A stretch of DNA of 30,545 bases from JADJAH01 sp964615795 (GCA_964615795.1 CAZTQR010000037.1:1-30545); one strand, 5' to 3'. Numbered from the stretch's first letter, positions 1 to 7,951 are shown. A program made the numbers and translations. The notes: a model not told the origin generated them from the letters alone.

Positions 1-1316
1 TGATCAGGAAACGCATCATATTTTTTGCATTTTCAGTTGCCATCTTTCTTAACGGCGAAGCAACTTCGCAGGTGAAGATCGGTCTGGCTCTGCCGCTCGC
101 TTATGATGAACAGGGCAAGTCCAGAAATACGGTGGGTGAGCAAATGCTGAAAGGAATAACCGATGCGCTCAGGGAACATGAAACCGTTGACACTTCTGCG
201 CTCATTAGTCTTGTTGTGGAAGATACGAAGAGAGTTCCAGAAACTGCACTTGAAGTAATAAACAAGTTCGGTAGCGACAGAAGCATCATTGGAGTGATCG
301 GCCCCGTCTTCAGCAGTGAGCTTTCCGTTACTGCGGGTGCGGGAAATTTCCATAAGATGCCCGTCATTTCTCCCACTGCAACCGTGAACTTCGCCGCAAA
401 GGAAAATCAATATCTGTTCCAGCTGAATCCCACCTATGATGTGAGAGGAAGGCTTATGGCGAAATATGCTCACCGCGAGCTTGGTATGAGAAGGTTCATA
501 ATACTTGCCGAAGATGCATACGGAAAAGAATACGCCGATGCTTTTCAATCAGAGGCAAATACAAACGAAGACAGCATTCTTCTTGTCGTAACTTACAAAA
601 GGGATGACTGGGATTTGGCGGACGAAGTCGGATCGGTAAGAAAATTTCTCGAAGACAATGACAGGTTTGTTGATTTCACAGGACTGCAGAACGAGCAGGC
701 GGAGATGCTGATGAAAGCAGGGCTCGGCAAGACGGCAATAGATACACTGTCCCGGGGTAAGTATCTCGTCAGTATTTACAGGCTGTTTGAAGACGAGCTT
801 GCTAAGTCACTCATGGCAGGTGGACTCCGAACAGTTGGTTATGACCCGAAAGTGTTCAATGTTGATTTCGGACTCGCGGATGCGATCTATATACCGGTAT
901 CTCAGCCTTCAGAAATCGAAAAGGTCACATTCGAACTATACAAAAGCAGGATTGGGCTTCCAGTGCTTGGCACAAGCGACTGGAACACTGATGCTCTTAA
1001 ACAGGCTTCAGCATACATCGAACAGCTTTGGATTGAGTCTGACTTTGTGCTTGGCGAAGATTTCAAAGACAAGGCAGCGCTCATCAGGCCTGAAGAAAGG
1101 AGAAATTACTTTTTCGGATACGGCACTGCAAAGCTCCTTTTTGAACTTATCTCCTCCGGAAACAACACACGCGAAACTTTGAACAACGCACTTGAGAAGA
1201 TTAGCGGCAAGCAACTTCCCTATAACGGCCTGACCATGAAGGACAGGACAAACTCGAGCTTGAATGTGCTGAAGTTTGAGAAAGGCAAAACCACTGTTGT
1301 CTCCTATTCATACTGA
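1..1316 (+). CDS. Type 1 periplasmic binding protein (ABC-type amino-acid receptor fold), 5' partial
   Basis: Exported ligand-binding protein of the Leu/Ile/Val-binding (Peripla_BP_6) type. The frame is open from base 3 and its first bases read IRKRIIFFAFSVAIFL then NGEATSQ, a classical signal peptide followed by VKIGLALPL, the usual first beta strand of this fold. Bases 1-2 are TG, so the start codon is probably NTG with its first base just outside the window. The GTG at 72 would cut off the signal peptide and is rejected. Family-like motifs include IGVIGPVFSS, PVISPTATV and the RRFIILAEDAYGKEYADAF strand-helix unit. Ligand is unknown and no permease or ATPase gene is visible nearby, so it may be a stand-alone receptor. 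About 438 residues as seen. A decayed insertion sequence begins shortly after the stop. Confidence 0.8.
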   Translation, partial: IRKRIIFFAFSVAIFLNGEATSQVKIGLALPLAYDEQGKSRNTVGEQMLKGITDALREHETVDTSALISLVVEDTKRVPETALEVINKFGSDRSIIGVIGPVFSSELSVTAGAGNFHKMPVISPTATVNFAAKENQYLFQLNPTYDVRGRLMAKYAHRELGMRRFIILAEDAYGKEYADAFQSEANTNEDSILLVVTYKRDDWDLADEVGSVRKFLEDNDRFVDFTGLQNEQAEMLMKAGLGKTAIDTLSRGKYLVSIYRLFEDELAKSLMAGGLRTVGYDPKVFNVDFGLADAIYIPVSQPSEIEKVTFELYKSRIGLPVLGTSDWNTDALKQASAYIEQLWIESDFVLGEDFKDKAALIRPEERRNYFFGYGTAKLLFELISSGNNTRETLNNALEKISGKQLPYNGLTMKDRTNSSLNVLKFEKGKTTVVSYSY

Positions 1317-1344
1317 AACAGAAAGTGTACCGGTTCTGACTGAT

Positions 1345-2326
1345 TCATCGATAGCGTTTCCTTTCAATATGTCCAAAGATTTTCATAGCTTCGGGTTCCT
1401 TTTGGTAGTAATCTTTCACGAGTTTTTATGGAGTTTGAGAAAATCAGCTCTGGAGGTGGCTGAGTAAACTTCCCAGATCCTTTCCTTCAGAGGTTCAATA
1501 TTACCAATGGCTCTTACTTCTGCAATAACATTTCTCATTTTATGGACCATACAAAGCAGCTGAAAGATTTTATTGTTGCCATACACATTCCTGATTGCTT
1601 TTGAGATTGCAGGATGATCATCGTGAACAATGATATTGATCTTATCATGTTTTAGTCTTCTTTGCTTTAGGATCTTGAAGAACGCCGTATAGGAGTTTTC
1701 ATTTTCAGCTTCAGCTGGAATGTCGTCGATCATTTCTCTTGTGGTTTTCTTTCCGCATTTGCGTTGTCCGAAGAACTCCAGTACGACAGCTTTTAAGGAC
1801 TTTCCGTCCCCGGATTTAACATTGACGGATATGGCATCCGTGTAGAAACACTCGTAATCGTGTTCAATTTGTCTTGAGTGAAATTAGCTTACATACTTCT
1901 CAACACCCTTTACAATCCGGTTGATGAGTTTAGTAGAAATGTCTGTAGCGTAAAGACTGCCCACCAGATGTCTGAGGTCTCTGTAAGAACATCCCTGAGC
2001 CCAAAGCTGTCGTAACATCTGTTCGACACTTGGATCGGTAAGATTACCAAACACAATAGCCGGTACAAATCTTCCATATCGGAGTCTTGGAATCCCCAGC
2101 GTCAGAATGCCAGACCACTTAAACAAAATGGTACGCTTTCTGAAGCCGTTTCTGTATTCTTTGTAAGTGAGTTTCTTGGCTCTTTGATACTATTGTCTGC
2201 CGAGATAATGCTTAAACTCAGTAAGAATAGCACCATTGAATAGTTCTTCGAGAAACTCTCTGACTTTTTTATCCAGTTCCGAAATAAAGACTTAATGAGA
2301 AGTCCTGGCTGAGTGATTTTTAACAT
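1345..2326 (-). pseudogene. IS256-family transposase, broken by stop and frameshifts
   Basis: Reading the minus strand across frames recovers a colinear mutator transposase. First comes FLEELFNGAILTEFKHYLGR, then an in-frame TAG at 2192-2190, then YKEYRNGFRKR and GILTLGIPRLRYGRFVP, the conserved N-terminal block. A frame change near 1880 leads to YECFYTDAISVNVKSGDGKS, with the likely first catalytic Asp, and then IIVHDDHPAISKAI with the second Asp, followed by LLCMVHKMRNVI. Another frame change near 1425 gives KDYYQKEPEAMKIF. The usual C-terminal RTTN.IE block with the catalytic Glu is absent, so the enzyme is dead. The extreme N-terminus (MLKITQPGLL) is in yet another frame. The remnant is old, with at least one nonsense and two frameshift changes. 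Confidence 0.85.
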
Positions 2327-2454
2327 AGCTTGAAACGTTCAAGTAAGCCTCCCGATAAGTCTTGGTTTTTGTCAAATTAATCTTAAACAATGAGGCTTCT
2401 TTAATTACAGACCTTTTTCTATACCCAATTTACACACTTTTTGAAACGCTATTG
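1349..2454 (-). mobile_element. Decayed IS256-family (mutator) insertion sequence
   Basis: The segment carries a broken IS256-type transposase on the minus strand and is bounded by a short inverted repeat. CGATAGCGTTTC at 1349-1360 matches the reverse complement of 2443-2454 at 11 of 12 positions. Just inside the right end, minus-strand reading gives AAAAAGTGTGTAAATTGGG, which resembles ends of this IS family. I see no flanking target duplication. At about 1.1 kb it is shorter than usual, in keeping with loss of the transposase C-terminus. Boundaries are inferred; the family assignment rests on the protein. Confidence 0.65.
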
Positions 2455-2472
2455 TGTTTTGAAATAGTTAAC

Positions 2473-2501
2473 TTGAACTTCAACCACATTTAGACTATTA
2501 T
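2473..2501 (+). promoter_or_regulatory. Candidate promoter for the 2530 gene
   Basis: TTGAAC at 2473-2478 and TATTAT at 2496-2501 are separated by 17 bases and lie about 30 bases before the ATG at 2530. The -10 fits the other promoters in the window less well, as TAnnAT rather than TAnnTT. Apart from the right edge of the IS, 2341-2529 holds nothing else that I can name. Confidence 0.4.
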
Positions 2502-2529
2502 TATTTGTAAACTAATATTTCGCTAAATC

Positions 2530-3324
2530 ATGAACCAATCTTCAAGCCGGGATATGCAAGAACTCAGAACAACATCTGGTTTTCCATTGACCTTGATCTC
2601 ATTATGGAAAGTCGCCCTTTTGTCTCTTCTCGTATTAGTCGTAAGCATTTTTATTGAACTTAGCAGTGCAACAATTGGTCCCGTCATAGTTGGCCCAGCA
2701 ATCTCGGTTATTCTACAATTTGGAATTCCAATATTTTTGGGTTTCTTATTCATATTCTTTGCGAAGAGGGCAATTGATACATTAGAAAATGAAAGGAGTG
2801 GAGATGGTCTTTCAGAAGCTGAAATCACTCGGATAATTGAAAAATACACTGGCTTTGTGGACGGAATCGGAACAGCTATGCCTCTAATAGGTGCTGCCAT
2901 ACTGCTTTATACTATCGGTTACGAATTTGAGAATGATGAAACTAGAAAACTTGCGTTTTCAGGATTTGCAGTTCCGTTTGAGATAAAGGCAATCTTGATA
3001 CTTGCATCTGCAAAACTTTTTGAATCAGTTTTTGATGAAATTGCCCTCAAATATCAGGTCGCCATTAGAAGCGATGATTATTCTGTGGGAACTTTACCAA
3101 GCTCGATCGCTGGTATTTCGGCGTCACTAGATAGCAGAAATGTGGAAAACCTATCGGCAATAATTGACCAACTGCGAACTAATCCCGGACAGATCAGGCA
3201 GAGTGCAGAAAAACTAACTGAACTGACAAACTCTTTGAATGCATCGCTTTCGGCCATGCAAAATGAATCTGTTAAGCAGAACATTGACAGCTTGAGACAA
3301 TTTGTGGAATCCCTCAAAAAATGA
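2530..3324 (+). CDS. Polytopic membrane protein with cytoplasmic or periplasmic coiled-coil tail, unknown function
   Basis: Not recognised with certainty. The 264 residues contain about four hydrophobic segments: roughly 24-46, 49-78, 115-135 (GIGTAMPLIGAAILLYTIGY) and 150-170. A polar region of about 90 residues follows, ending in a helical stretch rich in Leu, Ser, Asn and Gln (from about 205). The GIGTAMPLIGAA segment and the overall topology recall MotA/TolQ/ExbB-type stator proteins, but this is weak visual similarity only. It is first in an AT-rich cluster of envelope genes and is followed 34 bases later by a one-span coiled-coil protein. ATG at 2530 is the first plausible start. Base composition is lower in GC than the housekeeping genes downstream. 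Confidence 0.7.
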   Translation: MNQSSSRDMQELRTTSGFPLTLISLWKVALLSLLVLVVSIFIELSSATIGPVIVGPAISVILQFGIPIFLGFLFIFFAKRAIDTLENERSGDGLSEAEITRIIEKYTGFVDGIGTAMPLIGAAILLYTIGYEFENDETRKLAFSGFAVPFEIKAILILASAKLFESVFDEIALKYQVAIRSDDYSVGTLPSSIAGISASLDSRNVENLSAIIDQLRTNPGQIRQSAEKLTELTNSLNASLSAMQNESVKQNIDSLRQFVESLKK

Positions 3325-3358
3325 AATGTTTTCAGTTGAACATTAAAGGCAATTTGTT

Positions 3359-3754
3359 TTGAAAACGTCTGGCAGAAAGGAACGAGATGTAAAGTTCATC
3401 ATTTATCAATCGCTTTACATTTTTGTAATAGCAACTTTAGGATTTCACGGGCTTAATCTTTATGACATTACTAAGATACCCCCCAAGAATTTGGGAGACA
3501 CTACAATCTCTAAGGTTCTTTTGGATTCACTAGTTAATCGTCTTCCCAAAGACGATGAAACAATTGTACCAATTGATTCAATGTTTGTTATGAAAAATGA
3601 AATTGAGGAGCTAAGAAGGAAATTGAAGGAATGTGAAGCTAAAATAGGGGATTCTGGAAGACTGAAAGGAGAAATCGAAGTGTTGAAAAGTCAATTAAAT
3701 CAAAAGTCTGAGCAATTGGAAAAATGCAGGAAACAACTAGAAGAGGTATTGTAA
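3359..3754 (+). CDS. Small single-span membrane protein with coiled-coil C-terminus, unknown function
   Basis: 131 residues. A basic N-terminus (KTSGRKERDVK) is followed by one hydrophobic segment at about residues 12-32 (FIIYQSLYIFVIATLGFHG), then a linker, and from about residue 78 a charged heptad-rich helix (EIEELRRKLKECEAKI, later SQLNQKSEQLEKCRKQLEEVL). The start is TTG at 3359, with AAAGG upstream at about 3345-3349; no ATG comes before the coiled coil. Topology suggests an N-in anchor with a periplasmic coiled coil. It could be a partner of the preceding polytopic protein, but that is inference from position. No family recognised. Confidence 0.65.
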   Translation: MKTSGRKERDVKFIIYQSLYIFVIATLGFHGLNLYDITKIPPKNLGDTTISKVLLDSLVNRLPKDDETIVPIDSMFVMKNEIEELRRKLKECEAKIGDSGRLKGEIEVLKSQLNQKSEQLEKCRKQLEEVL

Positions 3755-3816
3755 GACAAATGATAAACATTGTGAATGTTTCAACTCTTTCCCAGAATGG
3801 GATCATATTTTATAAT

Positions 3817-4539
3817 ATGATCAAAGCGTGCTTCTTCACATTTATCCTTTTCCTTTGTGTTGTGATCGGCTTTCGTTCGTCTGTTCATGCCCAGATTGAT
3901 TCCTCCAAAATGCGCGTAATATTGCTGGACAATCTGGTCAAGAAATCGACAGTATCCATAAGAAACAATTTTCCCGATGCAGGGAAAGTGTTCGGCATTA
4001 GGGGGGATTCCGAAGAGTACTTACGTGACTTCCTCGAAGGTGAGACTTTTTCAATAGAGACTTCGGATTTCGATAGTCTATTGTTTAAGTATGAGTATGA
4101 ACTATTCGATAATTCAATACTTCCAATACGTTATTCACTCAAGGTGAATGAGAATGGGAAAATCTTATTTATTACGCCTGGAGTACCTGAGGGAAAAGAA
4201 TTCATCTTAACAAACAGTATAAGGAAATTGAAAGGCAAGAAGATTTATGATATAATAGTTGATGACGATGCGAAGCCGTTTCGGATTTCTGTGGTTCCTC
4301 TTCCCGAAGCATCACAATTCATAGATATTGTTCAGTTAGCACAGCCGAACAGATACATAGTCAAGCTGAAGACTGCAGAAGTCATCGACCCTTTGATGAG
4401 AAAGAGAGACAAGGATTATGAAAGAAACGGTTTTTATGAAATTCCAATCGGAGTTAGGATATTTGATCCTGAAATTCCTTCTCAGAGTTATAATCGGTCA
4501 CTATTACTAAAGATGAAGTATGAAGCAAAGAAAAAGTAA
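3817..4539 (+). CDS. Exported protein of unknown function
   Basis: About 240 residues from the chosen ATG at 3817, which begins MIKACFFTFILFLCVVIGF and ends the signal peptide at VHAQ before IDSSKM. The frame is open from 3724 and also has an ATG at 3760, but those starts would put 19-31 extra residues before the signal sequence or overlap the previous gene. No strong Shine-Dalgarno site decides between them. The mature part is a mixed, probably beta-rich soluble domain with no recognised motif. It ends in a basic tail (KMKYEAKKK). The stop lies 9 bases before the next start, so the two are probably cotranscribed. Confidence 0.6.
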   Translation: MIKACFFTFILFLCVVIGFRSSVHAQIDSSKMRVILLDNLVKKSTVSIRNNFPDAGKVFGIRGDSEEYLRDFLEGETFSIETSDFDSLLFKYEYELFDNSILPIRYSLKVNENGKILFITPGVPEGKEFILTNSIRKLKGKKIYDIIVDDDAKPFRISVVPLPEASQFIDIVQLAQPNRYIVKLKTAEVIDPLMRKRDKDYERNGFYEIPIGVRIFDPEIPSQSYNRSLLLKMKYEAKKK

Positions 4540-4548
4540 AGAGGACTA

Positions 4549-5256
4549 ATGCCGGTTCGATTAACACTAATTGCGATTTCTGTATCTATGTTCGCATTCT
4601 CTTCTGTGATGAGTTTCCAGAAACGAGTCGCCTTTCAAGAGCATCAAGAAAACGTTGCGGACACAACACTGGAGGAAATAACCCTTGATACGATTAGTTT
4701 CGTCCTTCGCAGTAACAAGAAGGCTCAAAAGATCCACCGCGATACAATAAGAGTTGAGATTGACGGTAGAGAAGTTCTTATTCCGTTAAAGGTTCAGATA
4801 TTGGCGACCTCAGCCGAAACTTTACTAAGGACAACTCCAAAATTCAGAATAACCGGATTGTCCTTACGTGAATATGGAGAATTTAAGAATGAATTGAAGA
4901 GTTTGCTTTCTAAACCATGGGATGTTCTGAAGGATCCGATAAGGTCAAGAAACGATAGCAGATACCAAAGGTTTTTCAGGCCATATGTAAAGGGCTATGA
5001 AAATCAGAACCAAACCACCGTTAGCGAAGCTTATGGTAGCCCAGAAAGCGATGAATATTCTCTAAATGATGAAGTTGAGAATTTCCCATTGCCGGAGACC
5101 ATTGATTTCGAGGTGAATCTGCAAAATAGTCCGCCTATATTGAACACTATGGGACTTGAATTCAATTTCAACAAACTTGACCCGAATTTCCAGAAACTGT
5201 TGCTTGAGTTCAGGGATAAGAGAGGGAAATCTGGTAATCGCTCTATCTTAAAATGA
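4549..5256 (+). CDS. Exported or membrane-anchored protein of unknown function
   Basis: 235 residues. The N-terminus MPVRLTLIAISVSMFAFSSVMSF is a signal peptide or anchor. The rest is polar, with a possible beta domain (IRVEIDGREVLIPLKVQILA at about 65-85) and an acidic, Ser/Asn-rich stretch near 160-185. No family recognised. AGAGGACTA just before the ATG supplies a Shine-Dalgarno-like AGAGGA at the right distance. It follows the previous exported protein by 9 bases. AT-rich like its neighbours. Confidence 0.65.
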   Translation: MPVRLTLIAISVSMFAFSSVMSFQKRVAFQEHQENVADTTLEEITLDTISFVLRSNKKAQKIHRDTIRVEIDGREVLIPLKVQILATSAETLLRTTPKFRITGLSLREYGEFKNELKSLLSKPWDVLKDPIRSRNDSRYQRFFRPYVKGYENQNQTTVSEAYGSPESDEYSLNDEVENFPLPETIDFEVNLQNSPPILNTMGLEFNFNKLDPNFQKLLLEFRDKRGKSGNRSILK

Positions 5257-5325
5257 ATTTGTCCGAATCAAAGAACTACTGCAACAATGTCTAACTAATT
5301 TGAGTATTTTACCAGCCCAAAAGAA

Positions 5326-6573
5326 ATGAATACAATTTGCAGAGCTAACAGCAAAATGACAGTACTTGCTTTTTTCATGCTGATTGTTGTTTGCTTAACA
5401 GATCAGTGTTATTCGCAGGACAGGTACATAATTAAGAGCGGCTGCGATTTGGAAAAATCAGGCCCACAGCTTCTTAATTATCTGAATGCATCAGGTTACG
5501 TGCTGGTTCTTCAGAGTGACAGAAAAACAACGGCAGTAGATATATTAGTGACCTCTGTATCGGTGTTTTGGGGAGACATAGAAGAAACACTTACAGACAG
5601 TCTTCGAAATATACTCAAATCAGTTAGTAGTATTTGCATAGGAAGAAGTTTAACAGAAGATAATCAAGAAGATGATACTCTTTCCAAAGGCAGCATAATC
5701 ACACCGATTTCTGAACCGGGAAAGAAGATATTTAATGATTTTACTATTAGATTTGCAGACGCAAGTGTATCTCGCTACATAGTCTCTCCTGACTATTATG
5801 TTAATCCATATTTCCAAGCTTTCGGTGGAGATGATTTGGGTCTGCCTTTTGCCTATGGGCCCGGTGTTGGCATGACGGCGGCTTTTGGGACACCTTATTC
5901 CGGGCCGATGGAAACAGACTTCGTCAAGGGAGGAATACATCTTCTTATTTTTGATTTTTCGGTTACATCGAGAATCAAAGAGTTCGTTCTCAAGTATTCG
6001 TCTAACCGTGTCATTGAAGATACACGCAATACCTGGATCGGCAATTGGAATAACCTCTACTCTCCGCATCTTGGATTCGAAGTTTCAGGAGAGTTGCCAT
6101 TTCTCAAACTTTCATATTTTTCTACTATAGATACTCTTGACGAAACAGATCCTCCTGTATTAGTAAGGAATGAGGTTACGGGTGAGCCTATGAAGAATAA
6201 CATTGTCAGAGGTGAGTACTTTGGTTTTGAATTAAGAACTCCCAACCTCATTGTGGCCAACTCTACGCGTGCAAAATTTTACTTTGCAAAGAAGTTCGGA
6301 GAATTTCATTTGGGATATGTGGGTCGTGAAATGAAAATTGGAGATTTCATATTTGACTTCCGTCTCAATGCCACATTCCCGGGCAAGCGGGATTTCCAGC
6401 TCCTGACAGAACTTTACTTCGACAGTCAATGGGCCGGGTTTGCCAACAAAGCGGTCGGTATCGGCCCTTCCATCAGATTCGGAAAAACCCCGAGCGACAA
6501 TTTCGGAGTCATCACGGCTTTCCTCAATATGAGGATCAAAATTGGTGATTTCTTTGATCCTGAGCTGTACTGA
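5326..6573 (+). CDS. Exported, probable outer-membrane beta-barrel protein
   Basis: 415 residues. The N-terminus has a long signal peptide (SKMTVLAFFMLIVVCLTDQCYSQ), perhaps starting at the internal Met 11. A globular part of about 100 residues follows, then from about residue 195 alternating aromatic/polar strands such as GIHLLIFDFSVTS, LGFEVSGELPFLKLSYF, RAKFYFAKKFGEFHLGYVG and FIFDFRLNATF. The chain ends FLNMRIKIGDFFDPELY. The strand pattern fits an outer-membrane barrel, though the final Tyr rather than Phe is only weakly typical. No family recognised. The last 220 bases look richer in GC than the first 900, so the gene may be mosaic. It closes the AT-rich cluster. Confidence 0.6.
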   Translation: MNTICRANSKMTVLAFFMLIVVCLTDQCYSQDRYIIKSGCDLEKSGPQLLNYLNASGYVLVLQSDRKTTAVDILVTSVSVFWGDIEETLTDSLRNILKSVSSICIGRSLTEDNQEDDTLSKGSIITPISEPGKKIFNDFTIRFADASVSRYIVSPDYYVNPYFQAFGGDDLGLPFAYGPGVGMTAAFGTPYSGPMETDFVKGGIHLLIFDFSVTSRIKEFVLKYSSNRVIEDTRNTWIGNWNNLYSPHLGFEVSGELPFLKLSYFSTIDTLDETDPPVLVRNEVTGEPMKNNIVRGEYFGFELRTPNLIVANSTRAKFYFAKKFGEFHLGYVGREMKIGDFIFDFRLNATFPGKRDFQLLTELYFDSQWAGFANKAVGIGPSIRFGKTPSDNFGVITAFLNMRIKIGDFFDPELY

Positions 6574-6615
6574 TAATATGTGATACGGTGCAGAGTCCAC
6601 ATGAAAGTGCAATTT

Positions 6616-6700
6616 CCCCGGTGTACTTTTTTTGAAACACTTTAGCCCGGGGTTCACTTTTCTTAAAATCCTTCCATTTTTTATGTCCACTTTTTTAGAA
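6616..6700 (+). repeat. Three short tandem repeats upstream of the lipoprotein promoter
   Basis: Degenerate copies of GTnnACTTTTTT-like units occur at 6621-6637 (GTGTACTTTTTTTGAAA), 6652-6668 (GTTCACTTTTCTTAAAA) and 6685-6700 (GTCCACTTTTTTAGAA), spaced 31 and 33 bases apart. The first two are preceded by CCCCGG or CCCGGG. CCCCGG at 6616-6621 and CCGGGG at 6647-6652 can also pair, so part of this may be a terminator for the preceding gene. They could be remnants of mobile-element ends or regulator sites. Confidence 0.5.
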
Positions 6701-6706
6701 TCTGAC

Positions 6707-6737
6707 TTGACAACCCTTTCTATTCGCTCTATATTTG
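6707..6737 (+). promoter_or_regulatory. Strong promoter for the lipoprotein/LysM genes
   Basis: TTGACA at 6707-6712, a 17-base spacer, then TATATTTG at 6730-6737. It matches both a vegetative -35/-10 pair and the Bacteroidota -7 consensus TAnnTTTG. It lies 56 bases upstream of the ATG at 6794, and a full AGGAGG Shine-Dalgarno site occupies 6781-6786. Confidence 0.75.
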
Positions 6738-6793
6738 CAACAGCTTAATTAACCCTATTTCTCAAAAATGCCAAAAAATCAGGAGGATTTAAA

Positions 6794-7060
6794 ATGGCAA
6801 AAATGAAAAACATGTTTTTCATTTTACTCACAGTTGTTGCTCTGACCGGCTCAACGTTCCTTGTCGGTTGTGGTGGCGGTGTGGATGAAGAGCAAATCCA
6901 AATGTTGAATGACTTGATCGCTGAAGTTGATGCAATGACTGCTCAGCTCAATTCATGCAACGACCAAAAGGCTGATCTGCAAAAGCAAATCGCAGATTCA
7001 GAAGCACAGATCCAGGAATGGCAGAACATGGCCAAAGCCGTAAACAAGAACTGTCCGTAA
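6794..7060 (+). CDS. Small Lpp-like coiled-coil lipoprotein
   Basis: 88 residues. A type II signal peptide ends in the lipobox LVGC with the lipidated Cys at residue 26, followed by a Gly stretch and a helix with heptad spacing (IQMLNDLIAEVDAMTAQLNS, then QKADLQKQIADSEAQIQ). It resembles major outer-membrane lipoproteins of the Lpp kind in size and layout, though it has no C-terminal Lys for peptidoglycan attachment (it ends NKNCP). AGGAGG seven bases before the ATG and the consensus promoter upstream predict high expression. The LysM gene follows 57 bases later; the pair plausibly acts at the outer membrane-peptidoglycan interface (inference). Confidence 0.8.
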   Translation: MAKMKNMFFILLTVVALTGSTFLVGCGGGVDEEQIQMLNDLIAEVDAMTAQLNSCNDQKADLQKQIADSEAQIQEWQNMAKAVNKNCP

Positions 7061-7117
7061 TTGCGGTCAAGTTTTTAAACATTTCAAAAAATTTTAAAAC
7101 TTAAGGAGATCAAAAAA

Positions 7118-7951
7118 ATGAAGTTTCATAAAATGTTGATTTTTATGATGGTCTTCTCTTTGGCAGTGTTTGCAAAAGTTTCTGTTGCACAGGATGACGA
7201 TGACGACGACATGGAAGAGCCTGTGGAAATGGACGAGGAAACATGGCAAGCACAAATGGACGAGTACACTGCCAGGAAAGCCGACCTTCAAACACAAATT
7301 GATGCCTGCAATGCAGAGATCAATTCACTGAAAGACAAGCTCGCATCTACAAAAGAAAGAGAAACAAATGCCGGTATGTCACTCTGGGCTCTCGTTGGCA
7401 CAAAAGCAGACTATGAGGCTTACAAGACAAAGTTCGCCGATGCAGAAAAGAGAGTTAACAACTGCAAAGGACCGGATGATGCAATGGATATCGAAAAGAA
7501 CGTATGGCCGGCTATCACAGACGGCGGCAACAAGGGTTACTTCAAGTGTCTCGATGAATTCTGGAGCAGATACAATGCTATGAAGAAGAAGATCGAAGAC
7601 TGCAAAGGAAAGGTTGATGCAAGCAACTACACAGTTGTAAAGGGTGATTGCCTCTCAAAGATCGCAGGTGCAAAGTACGGAAGCTCCAAGCTCTGGCCGG
7701 CAATCTGGGAAGCAAACAAGAACGGCGTAGTTTCAGCTCCGCCGAAAGTTGCTAAGACCATCCCGAATCCGAACCTCATCTATCCGGGTCAGGTACTTAA
7801 GATTCCTGCTCTGACAGATGCTCAGAAGAAGGAAATGGAATCCAAATCTTCAATGTACAAAGGCACAAAGAAGAAAAGAGTTTCCAAGTCAACCACAGAC
7901 ACAACAAAGAAGACCGAAGTAAAGAAAGTTGACACAACAAAGAAGAAGTAA
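7118..7951 (+). CDS. Exported LysM-domain protein with coiled coil and basic tail
   Basis: 277 residues. The signal peptide (MKFHKMLIFMMVFSLAVFAKVSVAQ) is followed by six Asp in a row and an acidic stretch, then a helical segment (about 50-80, ADLQTQIDACNAEINSLKDK). A mid region with several Cys and Trp precedes one LysM domain at about residues 168-228 (YTVVKGDCLSKIAGAKYGSS through NLIYPGQVLKIPAL). The last 35 residues are Lys/Thr-rich (DTTKKTEVKKVDTTKKK). LysM binds peptidoglycan N-acetylglucosamine chains, so the protein probably sits in the periplasm on the wall. AAGGAG at 7103-7108 is its Shine-Dalgarno site. A clear terminator follows the stop. Confidence 0.85.
   Translation: MKFHKMLIFMMVFSLAVFAKVSVAQDDDDDDMEEPVEMDEETWQAQMDEYTARKADLQTQIDACNAEINSLKDKLASTKERETNAGMSLWALVGTKADYEAYKTKFADAEKRVNNCKGPDDAMDIEKNVWPAITDGGNKGYFKCLDEFWSRYNAMKKKIEDCKGKVDASNYTVVKGDCLSKIAGAKYGSSKLWPAIWEANKNGVVSAPPKVAKTIPNPNLIYPGQVLKIPALTDAQKKEMESKSSMYKGTKKKRVSKSTTDTTKKTEVKKVDTTKKK

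Noticed and set aside
72..74. GTG at 72 as the start of the binding-protein gene
   Set aside because: It falls at the signal-peptide cleavage point; the same frame continues upstream with a clear signal sequence and a partial NTG at the window edge.
1318..1328. CAGAAAGTGT as the left inverted repeat of the insertion sequence, matching CAAAAAGTGTG near the right end
   Set aside because: Only about ten bases match with one difference and the similarity stops there; the 1349-1360/2443-2454 pair is better.
3724..3816. Upstream start for the 3817 gene
   Set aside because: It would overlap the previous coding region and bury the signal peptide behind 31 residues.
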